Shown here one piece after another: positions 36,153 through 46,104 of a stretch of 64,000 nt of DNA (positions are counted from its first letter, which is position 1; the number at the start of each line of letters is the position of its first letter). The position numbers and the translations under genes were made by a program. Origin of the DNA: Rhodococcoides fascians A25f (lineage in GTDB: Bacteria; Actinomycetota; Actinomycetes; Mycobacteriales; Mycobacteriaceae); contig NZ_CP049744.1 of the NCBI RefSeq assembly GCF_000760935.2, positions 682,001 through 746,000 on the forward strand, in the 5' to 3' direction. The notes beneath the pieces were generated by a model, which saw only the letters and a program-made list of their open reading frames with translations, had not been told where the DNA came from and ran no database searches.

Positions 36153-36310
36153 GTCGCACTCTCCTGAAATAGGCTTGTACGGTGATTCTGGTCGATTCGG
36201 TGAGGAAGAAGTCCGATGGTCGTAGAATTGCAGACATATGGCTGCCGATCTCGACGCAGGCCTCGAAAGTGTCCGATCGGCACAATGAACCACGAGGTAG
36301 GAGCGGACGA

Positions 36311-36796
36311 ATGGACGACGTCTCGAGACGTGTGGAATTGGACGACACGGATCGGCACATTCTCACCGAGCTGACCTCCGACGGTCGGGTCTCGATGCGG
36401 GTGCTGGCCGATCGTCTCAATCTCTCTCGTGCACATACCTATACGCGGGTGGACAGGCTCAAGGATGCGGGCGTCATCGAACGGTTCACCGTGCAGGTGG
36501 ACCACGCGGCGTCCGGGCTCGGTACCTCTGCATTCATCGCGATGTCCATCCGTCAGGACTCGTGGCGCAGTGTGTCCGAGGGTTTGCGATCGATGGAGTT
36601 CGTCGACCATTTCAGTTTGCTCGGAGGGGATTTCGACGTGCTGGTACTCATCAGGACTCCCGACAACGAGAGTCTGCGGCAAGTGGTGCTGGAGGGGCTG
36701 CAATCGCTCGACGGCGTTCGGGCGACCCGCACGTGGCTGATCTTCGACGAGGACCGAGGTGGTCTAGGACGAACGACGCCGCCCACCGAACGATGA
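36311..36796 (+). CDS. Lrp/AsnC-family regulator of the bkd operon
   Basis: Predicted 161-residue regulator with an N-terminal helix-turn-helix (SMRVLADRLNLSRAHTYTRV) and a C-terminal RAM ligand domain (FSLLGGDFDVLVLIRTPD). GGAG precedes the ATG at 36311; a start 129 bases upstream would enter the shared promoter. It is divergent from the bkd operon across about 160 bases, where no clear palindrome was found. Branched-chain amino or oxo acids are the likely ligands. Confidence 0.88.
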   Translation: MDDVSRRVELDDTDRHILTELTSDGRVSMRVLADRLNLSRAHTYTRVDRLKDAGVIERFTVQVDHAASGLGTSAFIAMSIRQDSWRSVSEGLRSMEFVDHFSLLGGDFDVLVLIRTPDNESLRQVVLEGLQSLDGVRATRTWLIFDEDRGGLGRTTPPTER

Positions 36797-36810
36797 CAGT
36801 GGGCGGCGTC
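36775..36810. terminator. Bidirectional hairpin terminator between Lrp-type gene and HPPD gene
   Basis: GACGCCGCCCAC (36775-36786) pairs with GTGGGCGGCGTC (36799-36810), a 12-base perfect stem with a 12-base loop. It overlaps the Lrp-type gene's stop codon and ends 15 bases before the end of the convergent HPPD gene, so it can serve both. Confidence 0.75.
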
Positions 36811-36824
36811 GAACAGATCACGAG

Positions 36825-38225
<1,401 letters not shown>

Positions 38226-38237
38226 CGGAGGTATACG

Positions 38238-38750
38238 ATGGAATCCACAATGGACGAGTTGGACCGGGCAATGCTCGCTGCGCTGCATGACAATTCGAGG
38301 ATCGGCGTACTCGAGCTGTCGCGAGCGCTCGGTGTTGCACGCGCGACTGTGTCGGCCCGTCTGCAGCGTTTGGAGGACAGTGGTGTCATCACCGGCTATC
38401 AGCCTCGAATCGGTTTGGCAGCAGCCGGTTACGGCGTTCAGGCGTTCGTCACATTGGAGATTGCCCAGGGCGCGCTCGGTGACGTCGTCGCCGTCCTGGA
38501 GCAGATACCCGGGGTGTTGGAGGCGTTCGCGACGACCGGAGCCGGAGATGTGTTGTGCCGGGTCGCCGCGGCGTCGCATGACGACCTACAGCGAACCCTG
38601 ATCGTACTCAACCAATCTCGTACGATTGCGCGGTCCACCAGTGTGGTCGTGCTCTCGGAGTTGGTCGCGTTTCGAGCGATGCCATTGCTGAACACCGCCG
38701 AGCCCGAGAGAACGCCGAAGGCCCCTGCCTATCGACGAACGCACGACTGA
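38238..38750 (+). CDS. Lrp/AsnC-family regulator divergent from hpd
   Basis: Predicted 170-residue regulator. The helix-turn-helix is GVLELSRALGVARATVSARL, followed by a RAM domain (AFATTGAGDVLCRVAA). GGAGG at 38226 sets the ATG at 38238. Divergence from hpd across 207 bases with two inverted repeats points to control of tyrosine breakdown and of itself. Tyrosine or hydroxyphenylpyruvate is the likely signal. Confidence 0.88.
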   Translation: MESTMDELDRAMLAALHDNSRIGVLELSRALGVARATVSARLQRLEDSGVITGYQPRIGLAAAGYGVQAFVTLEIAQGALGDVVAVLEQIPGVLEAFATTGAGDVLCRVAAASHDDLQRTLIVLNQSRTIARSTSVVVLSELVAFRAMPLLNTAEPERTPKAPAYRRTHD

Positions 38751-38788
38751 GCGCGTACGGGTCGAGGCAGGGGCCGGGCGAGGCGTTC
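38710..38788. terminator. Nested hairpin between Lrp-type gene and permease gene
   Basis: GGCCCCTGCCT (38720-38730) pairs with AGGCAGGGGCC (38765-38775). An outer pair, GAACGCC (38710-38716) with GGCGTTC (38782-38788), extends it. It spans the gap between two convergent genes. Confidence 0.6.
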
Positions 38789-38791
38789 GGG

Positions 38792-40171
38792 TCAGGTCAT
38801 CGAGGGCGCAACCACCGTCAGCAGCCATACGGTCGGCGGAGCGATGAGAACGACCAATCCGCAGTAGCCGAGCATCTTTCGTTGGAATCGGGCCTTGTCG
38901 TCCACTCGGGCTTCGGCCAGAACCATGACCCCGTTGGTGGAGAACGGGCTCACGTCCACCACGGTAGCCGAGAAAGCAATGGCAGCAACGAATCCGATGG
39001 CTCCGAGTTCGCCGGCCGCGAGCAAGGGTGCGGCAAGCGGTAGTGCGATACCGATGGTGCCGATCGACGACCCGAAAGCCGAGATGATCGCCACCGCGTA
39101 GCACAGGATGAGCGCCGTCAACAGGGGTGAACCGAGGGCCGAGGCGGCGTCGCCGAGGAATCCCAATGTGCCGTTCTGGGTCATGACCGCCATGTACGTC
39201 TGAACACCGCAGACCAGAACCACGGCAGGCCAGGCGATGTTGTCGACCACCTTGGGGTGGGTCTTGGGCGCCAACAGCAGTAACACGACCGACACGCAGA
39301 TCGCGCTGACGCCGATGTCGACTCCCAGCGTCACGGACAACAGAACCAGTGCTGCGATCCCGAGCAGGGTGAGTACCCGTACTCGGGTGAGCGGGACGTT
39401 CTCGTTCGGAACTGTTGTGACCGAGGAGGATTCGATGTGGTCGACCTCGACCTTCACGGAAGTGCCACCACCGCTACCCTCGGGCAGTCCGGTATGACCC
39501 GGGCGTGGGCCCGACGGGACGGGCAGTCCGCCTTCGTTGTCGCGCAAGTCCTGGACGTCGAACGCACGCGTGCGGTCTCGGATGAGGTCGCGGCCGAGAA
39601 CCAGGAAGAGTACGAGCGCGATGAGCGTGTTGAGCACGAACGGGATGAGGAACAGCGCCAGTGGGTGTGAGCCGACACCGGTGGAGTCCATCAGGCCGTT
39701 AACGAAGGCACCGTAAAGGTTGATCGGCGAGAAGCAGCAGGCGAGAGCGCCGTGGCTGACGACCATGCCCATCAGGAAGGGATTGATGTTGTTGCGCTTG
39801 GCGAGTGGCATCGCGATCGGGGCCAGCATGCCCACGGCCAGAACGGATCCGAGAGCCATCAGCAGCCCGGACAACAGGAACATCATCCACAGGATCGCCC
39901 AGCGTCGTCCGCCCACCAGTCGGAGCGAGCGGTCGATGACGACGTCGATGGTTCCGTTGGCTTTGGCGATGGCGAACAGCAGCGTGATGCCGCCGACGAT
40001 GATGAAGGTGCTACCAGGGAAGGCGTCGATGACGTCTTCTACGGGTATGCCGGATATTGCGCCACCGACGATGAAGGCACCGGCGAAGGCGAGTAGACCC
40101 ATGTTGATGGGTGTGATCGTGGCGACCGTGAAGATGGCGATCAGGGCGACGATCGAGATTGCGTAGACCAT
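38792..40171 (-). CDS. SLC13/MatC-like dicarboxylate permease
   Basis: Predicted 459-residue membrane transporter with about eleven hydrophobic segments. Marks are GLLAFAGAFIVGG, GGITLLFAIAKANGTID and the C-terminal FSATVVDVSPFSTNG, as in MatC-type malonate carriers and related ion-transporter permeases. A polar loop near 205-255 splits the two halves. It is the last gene of a run after the HMG-CoA-lyase-like and CoA-transferase genes, so its cargo is probably the dicarboxylate or branched acid they act on. Confidence 0.82.
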   Translation of the reverse strand: MVYAISIVALIAIFTVATITPINMGLLAFAGAFIVGGAISGIPVEDVIDAFPGSTFIIVGGITLLFAIAKANGTIDVVIDRSLRLVGGRRWAILWMMFLLSGLLMALGSVLAVGMLAPIAMPLAKRNNINPFLMGMVVSHGALACCFSPINLYGAFVNGLMDSTGVGSHPLALFLIPFVLNTLIALVLFLVLGRDLIRDRTRAFDVQDLRDNEGGLPVPSGPRPGHTGLPEGSGGGTSVKVEVDHIESSSVTTVPNENVPLTRVRVLTLLGIAALVLLSVTLGVDIGVSAICVSVVLLLLAPKTHPKVVDNIAWPAVVLVCGVQTYMAVMTQNGTLGFLGDAASALGSPLLTALILCYAVAIISAFGSSIGTIGIALPLAAPLLAAGELGAIGFVAAIAFSATVVDVSPFSTNGVMVLAEARVDDKARFQRKMLGYCGLVVLIAPPTVWLLTVVAPSMT

Positions 40172-40243
40172 GGCTGGCCTTTCGGGCAGGGGGATGAGGT
40201 GGGCCGCGGGAGCGCGGCGGCGTACGGGCCGTAGCCCGCGACA

Positions 40244-41116
40244 TCAGTGCGTGGGTGTGAGGAGTGGACGGCCGCGGCCGACCACCGTGCGAGCGAGAGC
40301 GGCGGCGGTAGCCAGGGCCGACGTATCGATACCGGTGTCGATTCCGGCACGATGGAATGTGTCGACCAGTTCTTCGGTAGCGAGATTTCCGTGTGCGCCC
40401 GGAGCGAATGGGCAACCGCCGTACCCGGCGAGTGCACTGTCGAAGTACTCGATGTCCAGATCGATCGCCGCCCGTACTGCTGTCTCGAGGGCCTGATCTC
40501 GAGCGTTGTGTAGGTGCAGACTGATCGTCAACTCGGGCAACGCTGTTCGGACGGCGTCGACACCGGCGAGGACCTGATCTGTGGTCGCGATGCCAAGAGT
40601 GTCCGCCAGACCGAGGCTCGATACACCGGTGTCGGCCATGCGTTCACACACCTCGACGAGCCGCTCGGGTGCAATGACGCCGTCGAACGGGCACACGAAG
40701 GCGGTGCTGACTCCGCCGATGAATGTACGGTCGGGGTGCAGCGCGACCGCGGAACTCAGGTCGCGCAAGGCATCGTCGGACGAGCGGCCGGCGTTGGCGC
40801 GGCTGTGGCCCTCGCTGGCCGAGGTGACTATCTGGATCACGTCGATGTCCGTCTCGGCGGCCCGATGGACGCCACGACCGTTCAACGTCAATGCACTGTA
40901 ACGGGTTCCGGCTCGGTGGGGTGCACGCGCGACGACGTCCTCCGCATCGGCCATCTGAGGCACTCGGGTGGCAGAGACGAACGACGCGATCTCGAGGGAC
41001 GTGATGCCCGATGCAAGGGTGGCGTCGAGCACCGCCAGCTTGTCCTCGGTGGGGACGATGCACTTCTCGTCCTGCAAACCGTCGCGGAGATAGACGTCGG
41101 TGATGTGTACGCGCAT
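40244..41116 (-). CDS. HMG-CoA lyase-like aldolase
   Basis: TIM-barrel lyase of 290 residues in the HMG-CoA lyase/citramalyl-CoA lyase family. It has the metal-site DVYLRDGLQDEK at the N-terminus, HLHNARDQAL for two His metal ligands, and the catalytic-Cys signature GYGGCPFAPGAHGNLATEEL. RDGLQDE replaces the commoner RDGLQNE. The ATG comes two bases after the CoA-transferase stop. Cleavage of a 3-hydroxy-3-methyl-type acyl-CoA is expected, but HMG-CoA itself is not proven. Confidence 0.87.
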   Translation of the reverse strand: MRVHITDVYLRDGLQDEKCIVPTEDKLAVLDATLASGITSLEIASFVSATRVPQMADAEDVVARAPHRAGTRYSALTLNGRGVHRAAETDIDVIQIVTSASEGHSRANAGRSSDDALRDLSSAVALHPDRTFIGGVSTAFVCPFDGVIAPERLVEVCERMADTGVSSLGLADTLGIATTDQVLAGVDAVRTALPELTISLHLHNARDQALETAVRAAIDLDIEYFDSALAGYGGCPFAPGAHGNLATEELVDTFHRAGIDTGIDTSALATAAALARTVVGRGRPLLTPTH

Positions 41117-41117
41117 C

Positions 41118-42341
41118 TCAGATCACCTTTCTGGCGCGGAGATCGTCCAGCTGCTCTTCGGTGAGCCCGAGTGTGCGTCCGAGGACATCGTCGGTGTGCT
41201 CGCCCAGGTCCGGCCCCGCCCATCTCACGGCGGTCGGCTCGTCGCCGAATCGCGGAACCACTCCGGGAAAGCGAACTTCCTCGGTACTGCCCTGTTCCAC
41301 AGAGACTTTCAGCGGTTGCACCATTCCGCGTGAAACGAAGTGTTCGTCCTCGGCGATCTGAGCTGCATCGAATACTTCTCCGACGGGTATACCGGCGGCA
41401 CCGAGTTCGTCGACGACAACAGCTGTCGGCCTTACCGACGTCCAGTCGAAGATCGCTCCGTCGAGTTCGGCCTCGCGCGCAAATCGCTTGTCGCCGTCGG
41501 CCAATTCCGGGTCGGCGGCCAGGTCTGCTCGCCCTACCGCAGTCATGAGCCGTCCGAACACGCTGCTCGAGTTTCCAGCAATCATGACGCTGCCGTCCTG
41601 GGACCGATAGATGCCACTGGGGACCACGCCGGGGAGATTGCCCGCTGTGCGCTGGCGAACCGTGCCGTATGCGTCGTAGTCCGGGACCAGCGATTCCATG
41701 GCCATGAACACCGCCTCGTACAGGGCGACGTCGGCAACCTTGGGCCGGGAATGATCTCCGCTTCGTTCGCGAGCCAGGAGCATCACCAGAGCGCCGACGG
41801 CACCGTGTAATCCGGCCAGCACGTCGCCGATCGGTGCTGCCGGCCGCACCGGCTCGCGATCTGCGTGACCGGTGACGTGGCGCAATCCGCCGAATGCTTC
41901 TGCTACTCCGCCGAAGCCGGCTCGGTCCCGATGCGGGCCGGTTTGGCCGTAACCCGAGATGCGGACCATGACCACGTCGGGATTGGCTTCCTGGAGGCGG
42001 TCGGGTCCGAGGCCCCAGCGCTCGAGGGTTCCGGGCCGGAAGTTCTCCACGACGACATCGGCGGTCTCGACCAACTTCAGCGCGAGATCGCGGCCTTCGT
42101 CGGTACGCAGATCGAGAGTCACCGAATGTTTGTTGCGAGCAATGGTCCTGAACATCATGGAGGTGTCTCCGCGGGTTCGACGCCAGCCGCGGAGTTCGTC
42201 GCCGACGCCAGGGCGTTCGATCTTGATGACGTCGGCACCGAAGTCCGCGAAAAGTCGACTGGCGAACGGTGCGGCGATGAAGTTGCCCAGCTCGATCACA
42301 CGGATTCCGTGCAATGGGCCGTTCTCAGTGGTGGTGGACAC
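41118..42341 (-). CDS. Class III (CaiB/BaiF) CoA-transferase
   Basis: Moves CoA to a carboxylic acid. The 407-residue protein has VIELGNFIAAPFASRLFADF and DVIKIERPGVGDELRGW at the N-terminus. The catalytic Asp follows in APIGDVLAGLHGAVG. The start is GTG at 42341 with GGGAGTGA upstream. It is the first gene of the minus-strand run and would activate the acid that the lyase then cleaves. Confidence 0.9.
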   Translation of the reverse strand: MSTTTENGPLHGIRVIELGNFIAAPFASRLFADFGADVIKIERPGVGDELRGWRRTRGDTSMMFRTIARNKHSVTLDLRTDEGRDLALKLVETADVVVENFRPGTLERWGLGPDRLQEANPDVVMVRISGYGQTGPHRDRAGFGGVAEAFGGLRHVTGHADREPVRPAAPIGDVLAGLHGAVGALVMLLARERSGDHSRPKVADVALYEAVFMAMESLVPDYDAYGTVRQRTAGNLPGVVPSGIYRSQDGSVMIAGNSSSVFGRLMTAVGRADLAADPELADGDKRFAREAELDGAIFDWTSVRPTAVVVDELGAAGIPVGEVFDAAQIAEDEHFVSRGMVQPLKVSVEQGSTEEVRFPGVVPRFGDEPTAVRWAGPDLGEHTDDVLGRTLGLTEEQLDDLRARKVI

Positions 42342-42392
42342 CGATGGTCACTCCCTGCAGTTGGGTAGTAGGTCCGAGCGAAGATTGCTTGA

Positions 42393-42409
42393 TTATCATT
42401 ATTTGATAA
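42393..42409. promoter_or_regulatory. AT-rich palindrome in the CoA-transferase/gamma-CA divergent region
   Basis: TTATCA (42393-42398) and TGATAA (42404-42409) flank five bases. It lies in a stretch of about 40 bases much richer in AT than the rest of the window. It is a candidate operator for the IclR-type protein encoded two genes away. Confidence 0.45.
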
Positions 42410-42514
42410 CTCCATTATCTTCTGGTAGGAATGACCGTAGTGTGCTGGATCACTGATGGCAACCACTGTGACGTGGATTCCGAAATTACTGTGCCGATGG
42501 AAGGACAGGAACTC

Positions 42515-43054
42515 ATGGCCGATACAAGCTCAGGGTCGATGCTGCTCGCGCTCGAGTGCGGATCACCGACGGTCGACGCGTCCGCGTGGGTCGCCCCCAC
42601 TGCAACGCTCGTCGGACGAGTGAATCTGGGCCCGGACAGCAGTGTCTGGTACCAGGCCGTTCTGCGTGCCGACTCGGAGGAGATCACGATCGGCGGTGGG
42701 TCCAATATTCAGGACGGTGTTGTCGCACATGTGGATCCGGGCTTTCCGCTCACGATCGGTGCGAACGTGAGTGTGGGACACAATGCCGTCTTGCATGGTT
42801 GCACCGTCGGGGACGGAACCTTGGTCGGCATGGCTGCCGTCATCATGAACGGCGCAGTGGTGGGAGAGAACTGCCTCGTTGCAGCGGGCGCGCTGGTGAC
42901 CGAAGGCGCTCGTATTCCACCCAGATCATTGGTGGCGGGTGTCCCCGCCAAGGTTCGGCGGGAATTGACCGACGAGGAGGTCGAGCACTGCACAGTCAAC
43001 GCGCTCACCTACCGCGATCTGGCCGGCGTCCACCGTGGCGCTCGGCCCTGCTGA
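42515..43054 (+). CDS. Gamma-carbonic anhydrase-like hexapeptide-repeat protein
   Basis: Left-handed beta-helix protein of 179 residues. The three candidate zinc His lie in VVAHVDPG and GHNAVLHGCTVGDG, as in gamma-class carbonic anhydrase-like proteins (PaaY/CaiE type). AAGGACAGGA precedes the ATG at 42515; upstream ATGs give no family sequence. PaaY/CaiE relatives sit in CoA-thioester pathways, which fits the divergent CoA-transferase. Thioesterase, carbonic anhydrase or other metal-site activity cannot be told apart here. Confidence 0.85.
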   Translation: MADTSSGSMLLALECGSPTVDASAWVAPTATLVGRVNLGPDSSVWYQAVLRADSEEITIGGGSNIQDGVVAHVDPGFPLTIGANVSVGHNAVLHGCTVGDGTLVGMAAVIMNGAVVGENCLVAAGALVTEGARIPPRSLVAGVPAKVRRELTDEEVEHCTVNALTYRDLAGVHRGARPC

Positions 43055-43147
43055 CGGCGTCGTAGACCGCCGAACGCCTATGCTGCGTAGGCAGTGTCGG
43101 CCATGTTGCCGATGCTGAGTGGGAATCGAAAACGGAGGTCGACAGCA

Positions 43148-43807
43148 GTGACGGACGGTAGCGCCGACACCACTACCGGGGTTTTGGCTCGGGCCGCGGC
43201 GATTCTCAATGCGGTCGAGGCATGTCCACGGACCACCGGCGACCTCGCCAAAATGCTTGGCCTGTCTGCATCGACGGTCTATCGGCTGGTCGGCGAGATG
43301 GTGCGGTACTCGATGCTCCGCCGGGACAACGACGGCCTTCTTCACCCCGGCGATCGCTTCGGTACCTCCACTCTCGGCGGGCTCGCCGTACCGATTCTCA
43401 GGCGCCTGCGGCAGGAGACCGGAGAATCCGCGCAGTTATGGGTACTGCGGGGATCGCATCGGCTGTGCCTGGTATCGGAGGATTCACAACACGAACTCCG
43501 GGCGTCGTTGCCCGTGGGTGCGTTACTTCCCCTCGGAGCGGGGTCGGCGGGCCACGTGTTGGCAGGCGATCTCGACGCCGACGCCGACAGTCGCGCACTC
43601 GGCTGGTGGGAATCGGTGTCCGAGCGAACCCCAGGACTGACCTCGGTGAGTGCACCGGTCCGCCGGGACGAGCGCATCGTTGCCGCCGTCTGCGTGGCGG
43701 GTCCGATAGAGAGGGTGCCGACGTCTGCCGGCAAGATGTGGGGTGAGGCCGTGCGTGATGCTGCACTCGAAATCGAGCAGTCCCTGGTCGTTCGATCCGA
43801 GTGGTAG
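43148..43807 (+). CDS. IclR-family transcriptional regulator
   Basis: Predicted 219-residue regulator with the N-terminal winged helix (TTGDLAKMLGLSASTVYRLV) and an IclR ligand domain (LPLGAGSAGHVLAGD). The ligand domain is slightly short. GGAGG before a GTG at 43148 sets the start. It follows the gamma-carbonic-anhydrase-like gene and probably controls the dicarboxylate island. Confidence 0.87.
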   Translation: MTDGSADTTTGVLARAAAILNAVEACPRTTGDLAKMLGLSASTVYRLVGEMVRYSMLRRDNDGLLHPGDRFGTSTLGGLAVPILRRLRQETGESAQLWVLRGSHRLCLVSEDSQHELRASLPVGALLPLGAGSAGHVLAGDLDADADSRALGWWESVSERTPGLTSVSAPVRRDERIVAAVCVAGPIERVPTSAGKMWGEAVRDAALEIEQSLVVRSEW

Positions 43808-43980
43808 CGGCCTTCGGGTGAGAACAATTCGTTGACCGATGTTGCCGTCGCATCTACGAGACCTGTTGGGCCTCGGTGTCTTTGCGACCCGATGCCGCAC
43901 AAACGTCCGCGGCAGCGTCGCCACCGAGTTTCATATTCCTGCACCCGTTGGGCTTCTGTTGGTTAAGGTGTGCATTGTAG

Positions 43981-43994
43981 ACCGAACGATCGGT
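43981..43994. promoter_or_regulatory. PaaR-type operator upstream of the PheC-like gene
   Basis: ACCGAACGATCGGT has full ACCGA/TCGGT arms and lies 79 bases before the start. It is identical in pattern to the four operators in the paa cluster, about 20 kb away. The rest of the 266-base gap (43808-44073) shows nothing else clear. Confidence 0.7.
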
Positions 43995-44073
43995 TGTTAA
44001 ATTGCGCCGACACGAAGCCGAGTGCGTACGCCACAAGACGCACGAGAAGTACTGTGCCGAGGAGACATTGGGT

Positions 44074-44901
44074 ATGAAGAGAACCGCCACACTCTCGTCC
44101 ACTCTGACCGCCGCCGGGATGGCGCTCTGCGTGGGCGTGCTCGGTGCCTGCAGCGGGTCCAGCGACGCTGCCGAGGCCACGGAGCCACCCGCAACCACGT
44201 CGAGGCTGGATTCTGTACTCGAGAGCGGAACGCTGAAAGTGTGTACGACCGGTGATTATCGGCCGTATTCGTACCTCGACCCCGCCACCCAGGAATACGA
44301 GGGAATCGACATCACGATGGTCGAGGACCTTGCCTCCCGGATGGATGTGAAGGTCGACTACGTGCACACCACGTGGCCGAACCTCAGTCAGGACTTTCTC
44401 GACCAGTGCGATATCGCGGTGGGAGGCATTACCGTATCGACGGATCGTGCTGCGATAGCCTATTTTTCGTCGGCCACCGTCGAGGATGGAAAGACGCCGA
44501 TCACGTTGTGCACCAACGTCGACAAGTACGACACGATCGACGAGATCAACCGGGCAGGAGTCCGGTCGATCACCCCGCCCGGTGCGACCAACGAGAAGTT
44601 CGCCGAAGCGAATTACCCGAACGGTGAGATCATTCGGTTCGCGGACAACAACGCCATCTTCGATGAAATCATCGCCGGCCGCGCCGATGTCATGACCACG
44701 GACGCGTCGGAAACCCTGTGGGTACAGAACGAGCACCCCGAACTGTGCGCTGTTCATCCCGACAACCCCTTCACGCACACGCAGAAGGCATACATGCTTC
44801 CACGCGGAGACGGTGTGATGCAGCAGTACGTCGACAGTTGGCTCTCGATCGCGGAGCGTGATGGCACGTTCGATGCGGCCAAGAAGCCATGGTGGGGCTG
44901 A
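44074..44901 (+). CDS. Lipoprotein resembling cyclohexadienyl dehydratase (PheC-like solute-binding fold)
   Basis: Predicted 275-residue lipoprotein with lipobox LGAC (Cys26) and a periplasmic-binding-protein fold. It follows the PheC group closely: TGDYRPYSY (59-67), Trp101 in WPNL, Lys140 in GKTPITLC, Asn173 in TNEKFA, Glu213 in TTDASE, and HPELCAVHP. These are the positions known from PheC, an extracytoplasmic enzyme turning prephenate or arogenate to phenylpyruvate or phenylalanine. GAGGAGA precedes the ATG. No ABC permease or ATPase is next to it, which argues against simple amino-acid uptake. A solute-binding role cannot be ruled out. Confidence 0.75.
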   Translation: MKRTATLSSTLTAAGMALCVGVLGACSGSSDAAEATEPPATTSRLDSVLESGTLKVCTTGDYRPYSYLDPATQEYEGIDITMVEDLASRMDVKVDYVHTTWPNLSQDFLDQCDIAVGGITVSTDRAAIAYFSSATVEDGKTPITLCTNVDKYDTIDEINRAGVRSITPPGATNEKFAEANYPNGEIIRFADNNAIFDEIIAGRADVMTTDASETLWVQNEHPELCAVHPDNPFTHTQKAYMLPRGDGVMQQYVDSWLSIAERDGTFDAAKKPWWG

Positions 44902-44918
44902 CCGCGCGACAGCGGCCC

Positions 44919-46085
44919 TCAGGCGGGTGCTATCCGGCCACGGACGTCACCGAAGCCGATGCGAGATCCATTGGGCCCCGGAGCACTCGCGGCAATGACG
45001 ACGTCGTCGCCATCCTCGAGGAAGGTGCGGGTCTCCGATCCGAGTGACACCGGTTCCTTACCACCCCAGGTCAATTCGATGAATGCCCCGCGCTGATTCT
45101 TCTCGGGTCCCGAGATGGTGCCCGACGCGAACAGGTCACCGGTTCGGCTGCTCGCGCCGTTGACGGTTTCGTGGGCAAGCATCTGGGCCGGCGACCAGTA
45201 CATCGCACTGTAGGGCGGGTGAGAGACGACATGGCCGTTCCAGGACACGGTCAGATCGATATCGAGAGCCCAGGAGCGGGTTTCGCGCAGGTACTCGAGC
45301 GGCTCGGGATCCTGAACCGGCGTCGAGGTTCGCGCGTGCTCGAGCGCGAGCAGGGGAACCACCCACGGAGAGATGGACGTCGCGAAACTCTTGCCGAGAT
45401 TCGGTCCCAGCGGCACGTACTCCCAGGCCTGGATGTCGCGAGCCGACCAGTCGTTGACGATGACGGCACCGAACACGTGCTCGGAGAATTGATCCGGAGA
45501 GATGGGACCATCCGCGGGGACGCCGACGATGAAGCCCATCTCTGCTTCGATATCGAGTCGCCGACTCGGACCGAACGTGGGCGACGGCTCGTCGGGTGCC
45601 TTGCGTTGCCCTCGAGGCCGGGTGATGTCGGTCCCGGAGACGACCACTGTCCCTGCCCGGCCGTGATACGCCACGGGCAGGTGCTTCCAATTCGGTAGCA
45701 GCGGTTCGGCATCGGGCCGGAAGAGTCGACCGAGATTGGACGCGTGGTGCTCGGACGCGTAGAAGTCCACGTAGTCCGCAACTTCGAACGGCAGGTGCAT
45801 CGTGACGTCGGAAACCGAGACGATCGCTTCCGCGGGGGTCGTGCCACTGACGATCATGGCGGTGACGGACTCGCGGACCTCGACCCACCGACTGCGGCCG
45901 CGCGCCATGAAAGCATTGAGGCTGGGGGAGGCGAAAACCGAATCGTTCAGAGCGGCAGAAAGATCGATCACATTGTCGCCGTACCGGACTCCGACTCGAG
46001 CGTCCGAACCAGGAGTACTGAAAATGCCGTAAGGCAGGTTGTCGATTCCGAACTCGGAGTCGGCGGGGATGTCGATGTGCGTCAT
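44919..46085 (-). CDS. fahA: Fumarylacetoacetase
   Basis: Last step of homogentisate breakdown, giving fumarate and acetoacetate. The 388-residue protein has an N-terminal SH3-like domain and the FAH catalytic domain. Metal-site residues are in DYVDFYASEHHASN, DIEAEMGFIVG and VNDWSARDIQAWEY, with Lys in NLGKSFATSISPWV. AGGAG precedes the ATG at 46085. It is the third gene of the hmgA operon. Confidence 0.94.
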   Translation of the reverse strand: MTHIDIPADSEFGIDNLPYGIFSTPGSDARVGVRYGDNVIDLSAALNDSVFASPSLNAFMARGRSRWVEVRESVTAMIVSGTTPAEAIVSVSDVTMHLPFEVADYVDFYASEHHASNLGRLFRPDAEPLLPNWKHLPVAYHGRAGTVVVSGTDITRPRGQRKAPDEPSPTFGPSRRLDIEAEMGFIVGVPADGPISPDQFSEHVFGAVIVNDWSARDIQAWEYVPLGPNLGKSFATSISPWVVPLLALEHARTSTPVQDPEPLEYLRETRSWALDIDLTVSWNGHVVSHPPYSAMYWSPAQMLAHETVNGASSRTGDLFASGTISGPEKNQRGAFIELTWGGKEPVSLGSETRTFLEDGDDVVIAASAPGPNGSRIGFGDVRGRIAPA

Positions 46086-46104
46086 GAACGGCGCGCTCCT
46101 TGGT

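Noticed and set aside
36153-36310. An Lrp operator between the bkd operon and its divergent regulator
   Set aside because: Only a weak GCAG...CTGC repeat was found, too short to support a site.
42515-43054. Assigning the hexapeptide protein as PaaY of the phenylacetate pathway
   Set aside because: It is next to a CoA-transferase/lyase island under an IclR regulator, far from the paa genes, and has no PaaR-type operator.
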